Counted from the stretch's first letter, positions 11,162-21,540 are shown. The stretch: DNA of 64,000 nt from Cristatella mucedo (GCA_009760855.2 WPIO01000120.1:436001-500000); one strand, 5' to 3'. Numbers and translations: made by a program. Notes: generated by a model not told the origin, from the letters alone.

Positions 11162-11548
11162 ATGCCACATTTAAGAAACAATTTTGCCCTTAAAAAATAT
11201 GAAGAGACTATCAATTTAATAAATAAAAATAAATCATGTCTAATAAAATTACCACGAGCCAGATATGCAATTAAATTTATAAATCTAGTAATAGCATTAA
11301 GAGTAACTGCTTCCATTACATATATTCAAATAATCCCAACCATTAGTCATGCAGTCACTTTCGTTACAGCACTATCTATAATGTTTGTATCAATTGAAGG
11401 TGATCTATCAGAAATAGATAAACGTAAAAGAATGCTTTTAATTCTAATTCTGAAATTATCTCAAAGATTACTAATGCTTTATCTGATGATGAAATTACAA
11501 AACAAGAATTTGAAGGACTTGTATTGGGAAGCTCACAATCTGAAATAA
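11162..11548 (+). CDS. Hypothetical membrane-type ORF in the Polinton-like remnant
   Basis: A 128-codon AT-rich ORF. Its middle is hydrophobic (INLVIALRVTASITYIQIIP) and flanked by Lys-rich segments. In a shifted frame near its end the DNA reads ALSDDEITKQEFEGLV, a charged helical tail like those I associate with Maverick-borne proteins; that resemblance is from memory and weak. The shift suggests a pseudogene. Function unknown. Confidence 0.4.
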   Translation: MPHLRNNFALKKYEETINLINKNKSCLIKLPRARYAIKFINLVIALRVTASITYIQIIPTISHAVTFVTALSIMFVSIEGDLSEIDKRKRMLLILILKLSQRLLMLYLMMKLQNKNLKDLYWEAHNLK

Positions 11549-11657
11549 TGTTAGTTAATTACTTGCAACTCCTCTCTAGCAAAACTTCTTTTTTTACATT
11601 ATTTACGAAATATCTAGTCGGTTGTTCTCGCAATGCCATTATTCTAACAATAGTATG
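11549..11657. other. AT-rich spacer between convergent remnants
   Basis: A short gap between the end of the plus-strand ORF and the end of the minus-strand integrase relic. No motif is recognised. Confidence 0.5.
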
Positions 11658-12416
11658 TTAAGTAAAACTCCATATTGGATCTGTAGCTCTTCTTCTTTTT
11701 TCATCTTCTCCTTCACTTGGTTCTAATAAATATTCAACAGTTGTTCCTAATTCTAACAACTTTTCTTCTTCTACTTTTCTCTTGTATATTGATTTCTTCA
11801 GTTTTACTATTTTTCAAATCGCTTTACCAGGTTTTTTGCCAATCATTCTTGTAACACTATTGTATAGATACTCAATATTCCTTGGTAAATTATCAATCCA
11901 CTCTCTGTTTCTAGTATAATCTCCTTTATTAATACTTTCTAATTCCTTTTCATACTGTGCAATAAATGTTCTCTCAGCAACAGTTCTATTCATTCTTTCA
12001 ACTAATGCAACACTCTTTTTACTAGTACCTTCAATAATTTGTGTTTCATGTTTTTTCATTTCTTTAGCAAACTCTCCTATAAACTTAGATCCTGGATCAA
12101 CTGTCATTTTCTTTGGCAATTTCAAAGGACCTTCATTGTAAATATATATTATTGCTTTTGTTACTTCTTTAGAAAACTTTGTTTTAAGAGATCTTGAATC
12201 TGTATATCTACTAGCAACATCGCTAACACTAAGTGCATATTTATATCCAGAATCATTAGGCATGTATAAAATATCTGCTAGATGATTTTCATTAGGCTCA
12301 ACAATATTAAAGAAACCTTGTGGAATATTCTTAGGTCTTGGTTTGAATACTTGACTTATATCTGAGTCAGGATTGAATTTACCTTTTTTCCTTTCATTTA
12401 TAGTTAAAAATGACAT
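11658..12416 (-). pseudogene. Integrase (rve/DDE) of a Polinton/Maverick-like element
   Basis: The 200-codon main frame begins at 12416. It contains an integrase core: HLADILYMPN (first Asp region), SVSDVASRYTDSRSLKTKFS, then MTVDPGSKFIGEFA (second Asp) and VALVERMNRTVAER, where the Glu of the DDE triad sits before RMNRT. An in-frame TGA at 11814-11816 interrupts it. After that stop the same frame continues to TAA at 11658 and reads EDEKRRRATDPIWSFT, the RRRATDPIWS signature of the C-terminal domain in this integrase family. This is therefore a pseudogene with one visible nonsense change. Role in the live element: inserting linear DNA. Confidence 0.8.
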
Positions 12417-12426
12417 TCTATAGAGA

Positions 12427-12738
12427 ATGGAAATATTTTGTGAAACGTGTTTAGATACATTTGAAGAGATTGATTATCTAGAAGTAAAACATCCTTATTG
12501 TCATCAAGAAATTTAGAGACCAAAAAGAAAATATGAAATATGTTGTGATATATAAGATAAAGATATGCAAGAAACAGAATTTAATTTGAGTCTTCTGCGT
12601 AAAGATTCAATTATAATTTGTTCATATTGTAACATATATACTAACTCGTTTAAGAAAGAGAGACCAACTAAATTATATTCATTAGTTAAGAAATACTTAA
12701 AAAACTATGTTGCTCTACTTCTTTACATCATTGTTTAG
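12427..12738 (+). pseudogene. Cys-rich (zinc-finger-like) relic in the Polinton-like remnant
   Basis: A frame opening MEIFCETCLDTFEE continues to TAG at 12736 but contains stops at 12514 (TAG) and 12553 (TAA). Cys and His pairs (FCETC, HPYCH, EICCD, IICSYC) suggest a metal-binding protein. I do not recognise the family. Confidence 0.45.
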
Positions 12739-13098
12739 ACTATGAAGCTACTTTTGCTATTTCAAAACTATTCCATCTTGTTAAAGGTAATCGTAAAGCA
12801 ACAAAGTTAAAAGAGTTAATAGTTGTAATAGTTTACTTATACTTTTCAGAAGGGTAAATAACTAACCAAGAGGTTTACCTTTAATTTCCCAAGACTATCA
12901 ACGAAGTAGAACTCAGTTTTTAATCTACTTGAATAAGCATAATACGTTAGGTTAACGCCAGTTGGAGAAGTATTTATAGCTCTTTCATCACCAGAGAGAA
13001 AGTTGTATCACTATTAGATGTAAGAAATACACAATTAGATGATCCGACAACCATAACATTCAGTATTGGTATCAAGTGTTATTATTGAAATAATCAGC
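12739..13098. other. Uninterpretable AT-rich part of the Polinton-like remnant
   Basis: Many stops in all frames. Short stretches look coding-like but carry no motif I can name. Confidence 0.5.
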
Positions 13099-13270
13099 TT
13101 TAACTGATATAGAAATAAATAATTATATAAAAGGATTAGACATAAAAAACTGTAGAGGTGTCTTTCCAAGAGATGAACTAACAAAAGCATTAGAGAATGA
13201 ATGCCTTAGTGTAACACAGGAGAATCAGATCTTGCAATATATCATTGGGTTGCACTTAAGAAAGAAGGAT
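13099..13270 (+). pseudogene. Adenain-like cysteine protease remnant of the Polinton-like element
   Basis: One frame reads DIEINNYIKGL then CRGVFPRDEL, the N-terminal signature of Maverick/adenovirus-type proteases. About 70 bases on, another frame reads IYHWVALKK, in which His-Trp (13243-13248) corresponds to the catalytic-His block. The two parts are out of frame with each other, so a frameshift is fixed. The rest of the enzyme (Cys and Asp/Glu blocks) is missing, cut off where the duplicated segment begins at 13272. Confidence 0.65.
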
Positions 13271-13271
13271 C

Positions 13272-13556
13272 TTAAGATTACTAAGTTTTTGCCACCACCT
13301 GGTGAGCTGCTAAACCTCACTAGCTACTAATAATGACTAAACTTATGATACTATGTTATTTACGTAAGTTCCTAGTGAAACCATCTTTTTCTGCACCTCA
13401 CTGCAAAAATGCTAATCCGAAGGAGTCATTGTTTCTATGATTTCCAGAAGATTCGCAGATTTAACTTGCAATTGGATACATGATCCCGGGTTGGCTATTT
13501 TGCCTTAGCTAAATTCAATTTTATTTGTAATGAATTTCGCTAATAATATGAAAAAT
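13272..13556. repeat. Left flank of duplicated segment, copy B
   Basis: Second copy of 8653-8937, same orientation. It starts AAGATTACTAAGTTTTTGCC and abuts the 3' end of LINE copy B exactly as in copy A. Confidence 0.8.
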
Positions 13557-14810
13557 AGCACATTTGATAAAGCCTGGTCAAACTCATTCTCTTTCTAGGC
13601 TCATTACATTTGCGGCAAAGGCAACTCGATCAAATGGTTAGTGGTAGAATGCTCAAAAAAACGACAAGAATAACATGGTTAGAGATGACATGCACGGGGT
13701 CACCATACAAGTGTACTTAGTGGCAGCATGCACAGTGCCAACGTGTACAAAGCACATGAAGGTCGAATCACAGAGACCAACTAAATGCTGGAATAAATAG
13801 GTGCGTTTTGAGTTTCTTTTTTAATGTGGTTAAGTCAGGGTATGTCGTGACGCAGGTCGGGAGTGAGTTCCAAGCTTTGCGAGCATACGAAATACAGTGA
13901 CTGTCTCGCAAGGATTTTCGGTTTGTTCGAGGTAAATGTAAACATTTAGATTCCGAAAGCTAACGGTACGATGCTTAGCCTGGTGGGCAGTAGATCAGAT
14001 AAATAGGCTAGAGCAAAGGAATGAAGGGACCCAAAAGTAAGCGACTAAACCTTGAAGTGTATACGCTACCTGACTGGTAGTCAGTGCAGGTCGGTCTGAT
14101 TAAATGTGACGTGGAAACTGTGACGCTCACGTTAGACGAGCATAGCTGCAGAGTTTTGCATTAGCTGTAGGCTCCTGATTGCACTGGCCGGTAGACCTGC
14201 AAGACGTGAGTTCAAGAAGTCAAGACGGGATGTCAGATATGAATGGACCCATTCAGATGTGGTATCACTGTCTAAACAACCCCGAATTTAAGCAGAGTTA
14301 AGTATCTAAAAGTAGGCAGACTTGATTGTGGAGCTGGTGTGGTCGTCTAACGAGAGGTCACTTTAGAACACGGCACCTAAGATTTCATGCAGATTCAACA
14401 GGATATAAGCTGGCAGATACGATTTTGAGCTTCAGCCTTTCCAATTTCTGGATCACACTTGGTTCGCCCGTAACTAGTAAGTTAGTTGTATCATCATTTA
14501 ATTCAAGAAAATGTGTGCGATCCATGTTCGGATGTCATTAACACATGCGGCAGGAAGTTGAGAGAATTCGACGTGCGAGACGGCTCGGAGGTATCAAAGC
14601 AAAAGTACAACTGAGTGTCATTCACATAGAAGTGAAAGCCTAGATTGTGCTTGGAAATCACATCGGCTAGAGAAAGAGTATAAACCGTTAAAAAGGACCG
14701 GGCTTCGCCACGAGCCCTGAGGTACCCTATATTTTAGAGGTTCCTTGATTGACCTTTTTCCATTCACATCAGTACTTTGGAGTCTCCCAGTGAAATAGGA
14801 ATTGAACCAT

Positions 14811-14919
14811 GGTCTGGCCGAGGTCGTGGGCTCAAGCCCCGTGGCACATGTGAAGCGCCTGCGTAGAGATTACGTTCTATAATGGCGATATACAAATGGA
14901 CTTTATTTATTTATTTATT
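14811..14919 (+). mobile_element. SINE-1 insertion, 5' truncated, with target duplication
   Basis: It opens GGTCTGGCCGAGGTCGTGG, keeps the B-box-like GGGCTCAAGCCCC, and has the family tail GAAGCGCCTGCGTAGAGATT and a TTTA-rich end. AACCAT is duplicated at 14805-14810 and 14920-14925. Copy A of the LINE shows the empty site (GAATTGAACCATTACAATG). Confidence 0.9.
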
Positions 14920-15597
14920 AACCATTACAATGATGTCCAGTGATGCCCGGGTGATATGGTAGGCGCTTAAGAAGGACTTAGCGATTTACAGTATCAAACG
15001 CTGCCTGACGATCGAGCAAAAGAAGCAGAGATAATCTACCAATGTCTGCATTCCGAAGTAGGTCGTTAATCACCTGAAGAAATGCTGAGTCTGTGGTAGG
15101 ATTAGCTCTAAATCCATACCATTATTTACTAGCAAGGTATTAAGCTTCAATGTATGAGTTCAGCTGGTCTGCCACGAATCGTTCCAGTGTCTTTGATAGG
15201 AACGGTAGAAGGGAGACTAGGTGCTAATTTCTCAGGTTCTCTTGGTCTGGCATTGCTTTTTTTGAGTAGTGGCATTACTACAGTCTGTGTGAGAAGCGCT
15301 GGGACATGACCTAAGGCTGATGACATAATTATTATGTTAGTTATATACTGTAGCTGCATATCAATGCATCGTAGAAGAAAAACATTGGGAATAGAGTCCA
15401 GATGACTAGTTTTTTTCTATTGGGATATGAACTTCAGGACGAGGTCACTAGTGACCTCCTTTAATATAGACGATGCGGTGCTGCAAGTAATTGAGGGACA
15501 GTATTACAGGGGGTGAAGCCATCGTTGGGCAGCCACTCCTTGATCTTGTCTATCTTCTGGAAAAAGAATCTAGAGAAACGATCAGCTATATCATCAT

Positions 15598-15682
15598 ATC
15601 CCTTTGCAGCAAATGTAAAGCGCCTAGAGAGAGATCAAGTTCTCTGAGGGCGCTTTATCAATTGCATTATTATTATTATATG
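15598..15682 (+). mobile_element. Minimal LINE 3'-tail insertion in LINE copy B
   Basis: Only the last roughly 75 bp of the LINE (GCAAATGTAAAGCGCCTAG...GGGCGCTTTATCAA) plus a TTA-rich end, on plus. CATCAT is duplicated at 15592-15597 and 15683-15688. An extreme case of 5' truncation during target-primed reverse transcription. Confidence 0.85.
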
Positions 15683-15970
15683 CATCATTAGGTAAGGAGC
15701 TAACCAAAGAGCGGTTGAGATGTTTGATCGTCGACATCAGCGTTTTTGGATTGTGCATCTGTAATTCAACAATGTTTTTTTAGAAGCTGGACTTGGCCTT
15801 TGCTAGGATTTATTGATACGATCTACAGTAGTCCTCGTATGCCAGTCGATGGACAGTCAGTCCTGGTCTTTGGTATGCTTTTTCAAGCTTGTGCTTAAAA
15901 GACTTAATTAGTTTAATGTTGTTTGCAGTAGACTTAGCTAGTTTAAAGTTATTCGCCAAAACCTGTCAGA

Positions 15971-16738
15971 TAAATCAATCGGTCCATCTGTCTGCTCTAC
16001 TGAGTAGACATTTAATAAGGGCTGTCTTCTGTGAACCCAAGATAGCGTAACTTTAATGTTATCTTCTCAGTTCTTCAGTAGTGACCTGCGATTCCGTAGA
16101 ATGTTTAAGATCTGCTGATTCAACAGCCTTATTTGCATAGTGGGAGAAGTGCCTTATCGGTTATTCCCAATACTTCTAGTGGACAACGCAGGATCCACCT
16201 CTCTGAGGGACTTGGACCCACAATCTGGGTCTTTAAGAGCATGCCCATTACCCCTAGGCTAGCATCCTGCAGCGATGGAGCCAGTTTGCATTAAGACACA
16301 TTAGCTATCCAAATGTAAGTAATGTGTTTTGAAAGAATACTTCCTGAATAAATTCAGTAACTCAACGATTTGGTCTGCTACGGTCTGGGTTTCAAAGAGA
16401 TCATTATCACAATACAGTCATCTGCCTATCACAGCTGCATCTGAACAGGTGAAAACGCACAGAATGAGCCTTTCAATTGTCGATCTTTGAACATAGAGTA
16501 GCCAAGTCAGGATCCTCGTCGGACACTTGTTCGGCGTCTTTAGACAAGAGATCGCATTCCAAAGCAGTAGCTGCATTACGACGGTGCTCCCTGCACCGGA
16601 AAAGACTCACATTCACTGCCTCGCCTGCCATGCTCTTGATCTCTGCTGCCAAGTATAGCATCCTTCTATCATTCAGCTTTCGCCCCCCCAGAACGCAATC
16701 GGTCGACACTCGCAGTACCAATCGAGCTGTTCTGCCAC
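15971..16738. other. No gene recognised
   Basis: Opposing ORFs of 82-96 codons at 16473-16767 have no recognisable motif. A SINE-2-like remnant (CTGATTCAACAGCC) lies near 16118. Confidence 0.5.
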
Positions 16739-16808
16739 AAAATCAACAGCTAGGCCTCGAACTCTAGGTTGCCAGTCTAGTGATCTAACCAACTATGCTA
16801 TCGAGACT
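16739..16808 (-). mobile_element. tRNA-like SINE head
   Basis: The minus strand reads TCGATAGCATAGTTGGTTAG (A-box region), CACTAGACTGGCAACC and AGAGTTCGAGGCC (B-box-like). This is a diverged tRNA-derived sequence. The arms do not all pair, so I do not call a functional tRNA. Confidence 0.5.
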
Positions 16809-17326
16809 AACTCTCCTATAGAGTTCAACACTGGACTGTACAGCATTATTAGGCTTTGAATTGCCACTTACGTTTTCGAACCGAATCCGGTTATACTGGT
16901 GTGAATGAATGGTTATATTTTACAATTGCAATGTGTGGCCTCTAGTGCCATCAGTATTGTAGCACAGCGCCAGCCTGGCTGAATTTTAGGGTACAGAAGA
17001 ATTGTTCGGCAAAAAAACTTTGCTCTTGAGCAGTGAGCCAGAGAAGAGCAGCAGTGTAGTGAGATATGAAGGGCTAAAGCGCTAGCCATGAAGCTCTGGG
17101 ACTAACTATGGTAATTTAATCTGTAGAATTGATCAGCTATCCACTGAAGCATTGATTGATTGATGAGAATTGGCCCGTCAACCTCAGCCATTGCTCTGTC
17201 AAAAAAGAATCGTCTGGAAACTTTTCTGCATTCAAACAGGACGGGGTTGCTCACACGGCGGTCGAGCTGGGTATTAACTCCTTACCATAATGGCCCAAAG
17301 TGCTGGGCCCAATATTACTAAGCTCT

Positions 17327-18062
17327 TGTAACCGAGTTCCTGGGTCAGAGGCTAGTTCCCGCCAAACCCCGCCATACTCCGGCCACGCTGCCGCTCGCCA
17401 TGCCGCCGAGTTAGGGTAAGACGAGCGGCGGTCAGGGTAAACCTCTTTATAATAACGCATGCACCAACAACAACAGGGGAACTAAACAAGTCTACAGGGA
17501 TGGTCCTATACACAGTACACTATAGGGACGAAAGACGACGCAATAAGCGCGAACAAACGTGTTAGTTGGGGTCAGTCGGCTTCTGCAGTCCTGTCGTTGT
17601 ACCGACTCCGAATCCAACAGTACGAGCGTATGCCGTCCTAAACCCGGCTGGCTGATTAACTGCTTGGCTAGTCCGAGTCAACAACTACCAGTCGTAAGCT
17701 TTCACCGAAAAACGCCAACACAGGGGGGGTCGCGAACATGCTACACAGGGAACGTGGAATATACAAGTCAACCACGAGCGAGCTATCCAGCTCCGCTCGG
17801 GCCTCAAGTACTCTTCCCCTTGAGTGCGTGGCAGCATCGCCCGGAGCACGCCTGCACGAATCCAAGTGCATAACTCGGCGAGACCGGGAGCCTCCAAAAC
17901 CACGACTTACTCGGCCAACGTACCGTACCCAAGAGCCCCGGTGACCTCACGTCATTGTACGTATCCATCCATCCATCGTAGGGTCCCACCCCGGCCTAGC
18001 CGGTGACCCTTACCCTCATTATAGCCGCCGGGTCCCAGCCAAATGAACCCAGCCTGGGCACA
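17327..18062 (+). mobile_element. TGT...ACA interspersed repeat, copy 2, complete, with target duplication
   Basis: A 736-bp unit starting TGTAACCGAGTTCC and ending CCTGGGCACA. CTCT flanks it at 17323-17326 and 18063-18066 (the shared flank can be read as CTCTTG). It interrupts the LTR-like repeat exactly between parts that are continuous in the copy at 22984. Non-coding. It may be a solo LTR of another family. Confidence 0.8.
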
Positions 18063-18389
18063 CTCTTGCCCCCTTTGTCGCGACTAGTTATGTAAGAATA
18101 GGGCGATGTTCGCCAAGGGCTTCTTTCTTCGCCTTCATCTTGGCCTTCACCTTATTTTCGATGTCATCGCTTGCATTTGCTGGGCTCGTTTTCTCTAAAA
18201 GCGAGGGGGCGGGGCTATTCGCCAGTGATTGACTGAAAAGAGCAAGTCGCATCCAGGAGGAGAGTCCGGTGGACGCCACCGAATACGGTAGTGTAGCGCT
18301 CGTGGCTCGCATGTTCAGTCTGTGTGTTGCGTATGTGCACGTGCATGCGGTCTGGGCGTAGGGACTTGACGCTGCGAAGTAGAGTGTGC

Positions 18390-18651
18390 TGTGTTCACCT
18401 GCTGCTTCTGCTGTAATGAGCCTGACACTGATGCACATGCCTCACCTGTGGCCAATAGTTGAGCCATTAAAACAGCCTAGCGTAGGGCCACTAATGCAGA
18501 TTATGTTTCGTGTCGTCTGCTGCGATTGATGAAGCTCTCACGTATGTGCCCGTTGAGAGTAATAAAGAAGTCTCGTTTACTGCGAACGTGCTCCTGCTGT
18601 GTGTCCGTGAGACTCCACTAGAACAGCATCCGCTAGAGACACCGTTATACA
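18390..18651 (+). repeat. 5' LTR of the small LTR element
   Basis: Starts TGTGTTCACC and ends ATACA. AATAAA lies at 18561-18566. Matches 20268-20552 and 61049-61321. Confidence 0.75.
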
Positions 18652-18653
18652 AC

Positions 18654-18669
18654 TGGCAGCAAAGAATGG
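18654..18669 (+). promoter_or_regulatory. Putative primer binding site
   Basis: TGGCAGCAAAGAATGG directly follows the 5' LTR. TGG is the usual start of a site complementary to a tRNA 3' CCA end. The primer tRNA was not identified. Confidence 0.45.
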
Positions 18670-19155
18670 CTTACTTGAGCCGAAAAGAGTAACAGATCTT
18701 CTATTGTCTAAATGGGATGCCAATACTGAGGTTAAGAAGCGTTTAACAGCGGACCGCACTTTATGCCTTGGCTTCTAACGCTTGAGAAGGCCGTTGCAAG
18801 GCTAAAGAGTTTCGATGCTGCTAAAACATGTTGTGCCAGTTCGTTTGGTGATAAAGCGATACACGGCAGGGGTGATCAGCCGGCCGACGTTAAGCAAGAT
18901 TACCACAAGCTCCGAAATGAGTTAATCCTGATCTTCTCGTGGTTGACGGATGAGGAGGCCGAGGTTGAGGCCAAGAGGTTTCGGCTGGAGCAGGAGCAGC
19001 TCGCCGGAGCCAAGACTGGTACGAAGCTAGGCGACGAGCCAGCTGCATCGCCGGTCGATCCCACCGTCAACTGCCAGCAAGAGCCAGATTGCCGAGCTGA
19101 GCTCATTCGGCTACAGCAGCTATCCGACTCCAATACCGGTGGAGGAAGCGTGTAA
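18669..19155 (+). pseudogene. Gag-like ORF of the small LTR element, frameshifted
   Basis: The open part (18763-19155, 130 codons) is charged and helical (KQDYHKLRNELILIFSWLTD, then DEEAEVEAKRFRLEQEQ, coiled-coil-like). Just upstream, a different frame reads LSKWDANTEVKKRL and leads into it, so a frameshift separates the two. There is no zinc knuckle. Gag is inferred from position after the primer site; no family is recognised. Confidence 0.4.
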
Positions 19156-19170
19156 GGAACCGCTTCCGAC

Positions 19171-19960
19171 ATGATAGCCGCAACAGCCGAAGAGCGCCAG
19201 AACAAGGTAAGTGCGCAGCGGCAGCAGCCGGCGACGAAGGATGGGCAGCATGTGACGGCTTCCAGCTGCGAGGCAGTGGTGGTCAACTGCCAGACGATAG
19301 TTGCCTGCGGAAAGGCGGAGGCGGCCCAAGCGAGCGACGTCTCGGTAGCTAAGAGCAGCAGTGAGAGCGTCTTATCGGCGGAGAGCATGTCGGCGGCAAA
19401 GAGTGACCGAGAGAGCGACGTCTCGGCCGCGGAGCTCAGCACCGAAAGCTTCTCGGTGGTGGAGAGCACCCGCACAAGCGTTTTGGCCCAGAGTACGGAG
19501 AAGCACCGAGAGATTGCGGTCGCGCGACGAGGTGACAGTAGCCTGCTACCAGGGAGCCCAGGCAGCCCATGAGAGTGACGTCTTGGCTGCGAAGCGCAGC
19601 AGTTAGAGCGTCGCGGCGGCAGCGAAATGCGTCCGTGAGACGGACGTCCGGATCACCAAGCGCAGCAGTGGGAGCGTCGTGGCAGAGCAGTGCTCAGAGC
19701 GTCTCGGTGGTGACGAGCACCCGCACGAGCGTCTGGGTTCAGAGAGCAGAGGAGTACCACAAGGTAGCGGTCAGCGGCAAGACGATAGTAGCCTGCGACG
19801 AGGTACGAGGTGCGAGCTGCCCGCGAGCGAAGCAGCGAGAGCTTTGCTATTGCTAAGCACCGCAGCGTGAGCGTTTCGGCGGCGAAGAGCACCTGCGAGA
19901 GCATCTCGGTGCTGAGCGAAGAGAAGCACAACCGCGAGATCAACTCGGCGGAGTAGAACT
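19171..19960 (+). pseudogene. Ser/Ala/Glu-rich repetitive ORF of the small LTR element
   Basis: The first open piece (19171-19572, 133 codons) consists of degenerate repeats such as AKSSSESVLSAESMSAAKSD and STESFSVVESTRTS. The DNA continues the same repeats to about 19960 but with stops and shifts. GC-rich, unlike the surroundings. The low-complexity repeat probably grew by slippage. Function unknown. Confidence 0.45.
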
Positions 19961-20267
19961 CCGAGAATGGCCAGGCCAAAATGAGCCGAAGTCGTTTTCC
20001 AAGGGCGGGATCGGCCGGCGACGAGCGCATGAGACCGGCCATCGGGGCTCGCACGAAGGTGACCCACGAGAACCACCTGACAGGTGGGATCGGTGCCCCA
20101 CCTTTGCCTAAAGGCGGGAAGCATCTGCGACCGGCTGCTTGCGAGGGGCAGAGCTGATGAGCGCCTCGTGCGAGTGGCTGTCACGTAGCCTGCACCCCAT
20201 CCAGCCGGTTTGAAATCGTTAATGCTACAATAATATCCTGACAGATCTCAAACGGCAAACCGTGGGA

Positions 20268-20552
20268 CAAGCAGCTGCAGCTTCTGCTGTAATTAGGTAA
20301 GCACCGGACACTACTGCACGAGCCTCACCTATGGCCAATAGTTAAGCCATTGAAACAGCAAAGCTTCGGGCCTCTAATGCAGGTTATATTTCCTGTTATC
20401 TGCTGCAATTGATGGGACTCGTGTATATATATATATATATACATATATGCCTGTTGAGAGTAATGAAGGAGACTCATTTACTGCCTACGTGTTCCCGCTG
20501 TGTCTCCGTGAAACTCAAATAGAACAGCCGCCGCCGGAGCCGCTGTCATACA
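20268..20552 (+). repeat. 3' LTR of the small LTR element
   Basis: Diverged copy of 18390-18651, with a TA microsatellite insertion near 20424-20444 and the poly(A) signal mutated to AATGAA. Confidence 0.7.
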
Positions 20553-21540
20553 ACAAGTGACTGATGAAGTGAAGAGGAGGTAATTCTTCTTAGGCGAAAC
20601 GGCCCCCAGTATTCCTGCCTTGCGGTAAAAGCGGAGCCATAGTTCTCCGGTCGGGAGTTAAGGTCCGGCTTTTTCCTGCCTTAGCGAAGCTTGAGGTGCT
20701 CCTGCCTTTGCTATGGTGAAGGTGAAATCTCAGCTCTCTGCTCAAGGTATAGGTTCCAATTATTCGGGCCCCTCTATCTATTTGGGTTTTTCCCCACTAT
20801 AGACGTATGTAGCCTAGGTGCGGGGATGTATTTCCCCGGTGAAAGTGCTTGTTTCGTTGAGAGCCTGCGATGAGTGTGAGGACAAAATTGAACTAGAAGC
20901 GCAGCTACATTGTTCGCGTGCGAATAAAGTTCACTAAAATCCCCTATTTGTGTGTACATCTCTTTCAACCAAGTCACTGTAGGTTTTATTTGTACAGCAG
21001 AGAGCCAGCCGATGACCACCACCAACAGTTTAATACAACGCAAGGAGCCGAAGAGCGAACGGTTCTTTTCAGCCCCTCCTACTCGGTAAGCCCCCACTCG
21101 ACTCCCTCTCCCAGGTTGGTGTTCCCTCCTCCCCCACTCTCTCCCAACCACAACTCATCCCTTGAGTTGGCGGGAGGACAAAGCCGGCATGTGGATAAAC
21201 CACGGCCGTCAGGCCACAGCTGACCACCGGCCTGTCCTTTGGCCACAGCCACCAGCTGTTTGACCCTGGGGTGGTTTAGGGCGCTTAGCGGTCTGCCTGC
21301 ACTGGCAGTGTGCCGGCGAACCCAGCGTCTATGATCGAATCATGCATACATAGACACACAAACCACAGTCACGACACGAACTCGTGACACGTTAGTAACA
21401 ATAATTACATCGGCGCCGAAAACCACTTGCGTGACTCTTAGTGTGCGTAGACTCGAACCGATTTGCGTTCGGCAGTAGGATACGCCTCTTGGCAAGCGGC
21501 AGGTAACGCCCCCTCCGCCGAGCTGTTGGCGTTACAGTAT

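Larger units (their letters stand above)
11065..13270. mobile_element. Decayed Polinton/Maverick-like fragment, AT-rich
   Basis: This block is far richer in A+T than its surroundings. It holds remnants of four genes: a membrane-type ORF on plus, an integrase on minus, a Cys-rich fragment on plus and an adenain-like protease on plus. Integrase plus protease is the diagnostic pairing for Polinton/Maverick (adintovirus-like) elements. Each recognisable gene has stops or shifts, and no polymerase or capsid gene is visible, so this is an old, inactive remnant. The terminal repeats at its true ends are not seen. Confidence 0.75.
13557..15970 (-). mobile_element. L2/CR1-like LINE fragment, copy B
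   Basis: Decayed minus-strand LINE aligned throughout with the fuller copy at 47164-49510: 3' UTR, C-terminal region, reverse transcriptase (fragments of the YADD block and of the region N-terminal to it) and part of the linker after the endonuclease. It extends about 750 bp further 5' than copy A. A SINE (14811-14919) and a tiny LINE tail (15598-15682) are inserted in it. Confidence 0.85.
18390..20552 (+). mobile_element. Small LTR retroelement (TRIM/LARD-like) with two LTRs
   Basis: A 262-bp 5' LTR (18390-18651) and a diverged 3' LTR (about 20268-20552) share CTTCTGCTGTAAT, CTCACCT-TGGCCAATAGTT and GAGAGTAAT-AAG blocks. A tRNA-primer-like TGGCAGCAAAGAATGG begins two bases after the 5' LTR. 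The 1.6-kb interior has two degenerate ORFs but no protease, reverse transcriptase or integrase, so the element is non-autonomous. It sits inside the LTR-like repeat 16958-21536. No convincing target duplication was found. Confidence 0.75.
16958..21536 (+). mobile_element. Solo LTR-like TGTA...TTACA repeat, copy 1, carrying two nested insertions
   Basis: It starts TGTAGCACAGCGCC and ends TTGGCGTTACA. GTAT flanks it at 16954-16957 and 21537-21540, a 4-bp target duplication. Native sequence is 16958-17326, 18067-18389 and about 20553-21536, colinear in much of its length with the copies at 22984 and 24909. Inserted are a TGT...ACA repeat (17327-18062) and a small LTR element (18390-20552). An AATAAA about 600 bp before the end could be the LTR poly(A) signal. 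No ORF belongs to the native repeat. TGTNR ends with 4-bp duplications also fit Ginger1-type DNA transposons. Confidence 0.7.

Noticed and set aside
16477-16767. Opposed ORFs of 96 and 82 codons
   Set aside because: No motif, overlapping on both strands, and one runs into a tRNA-like SINE head.
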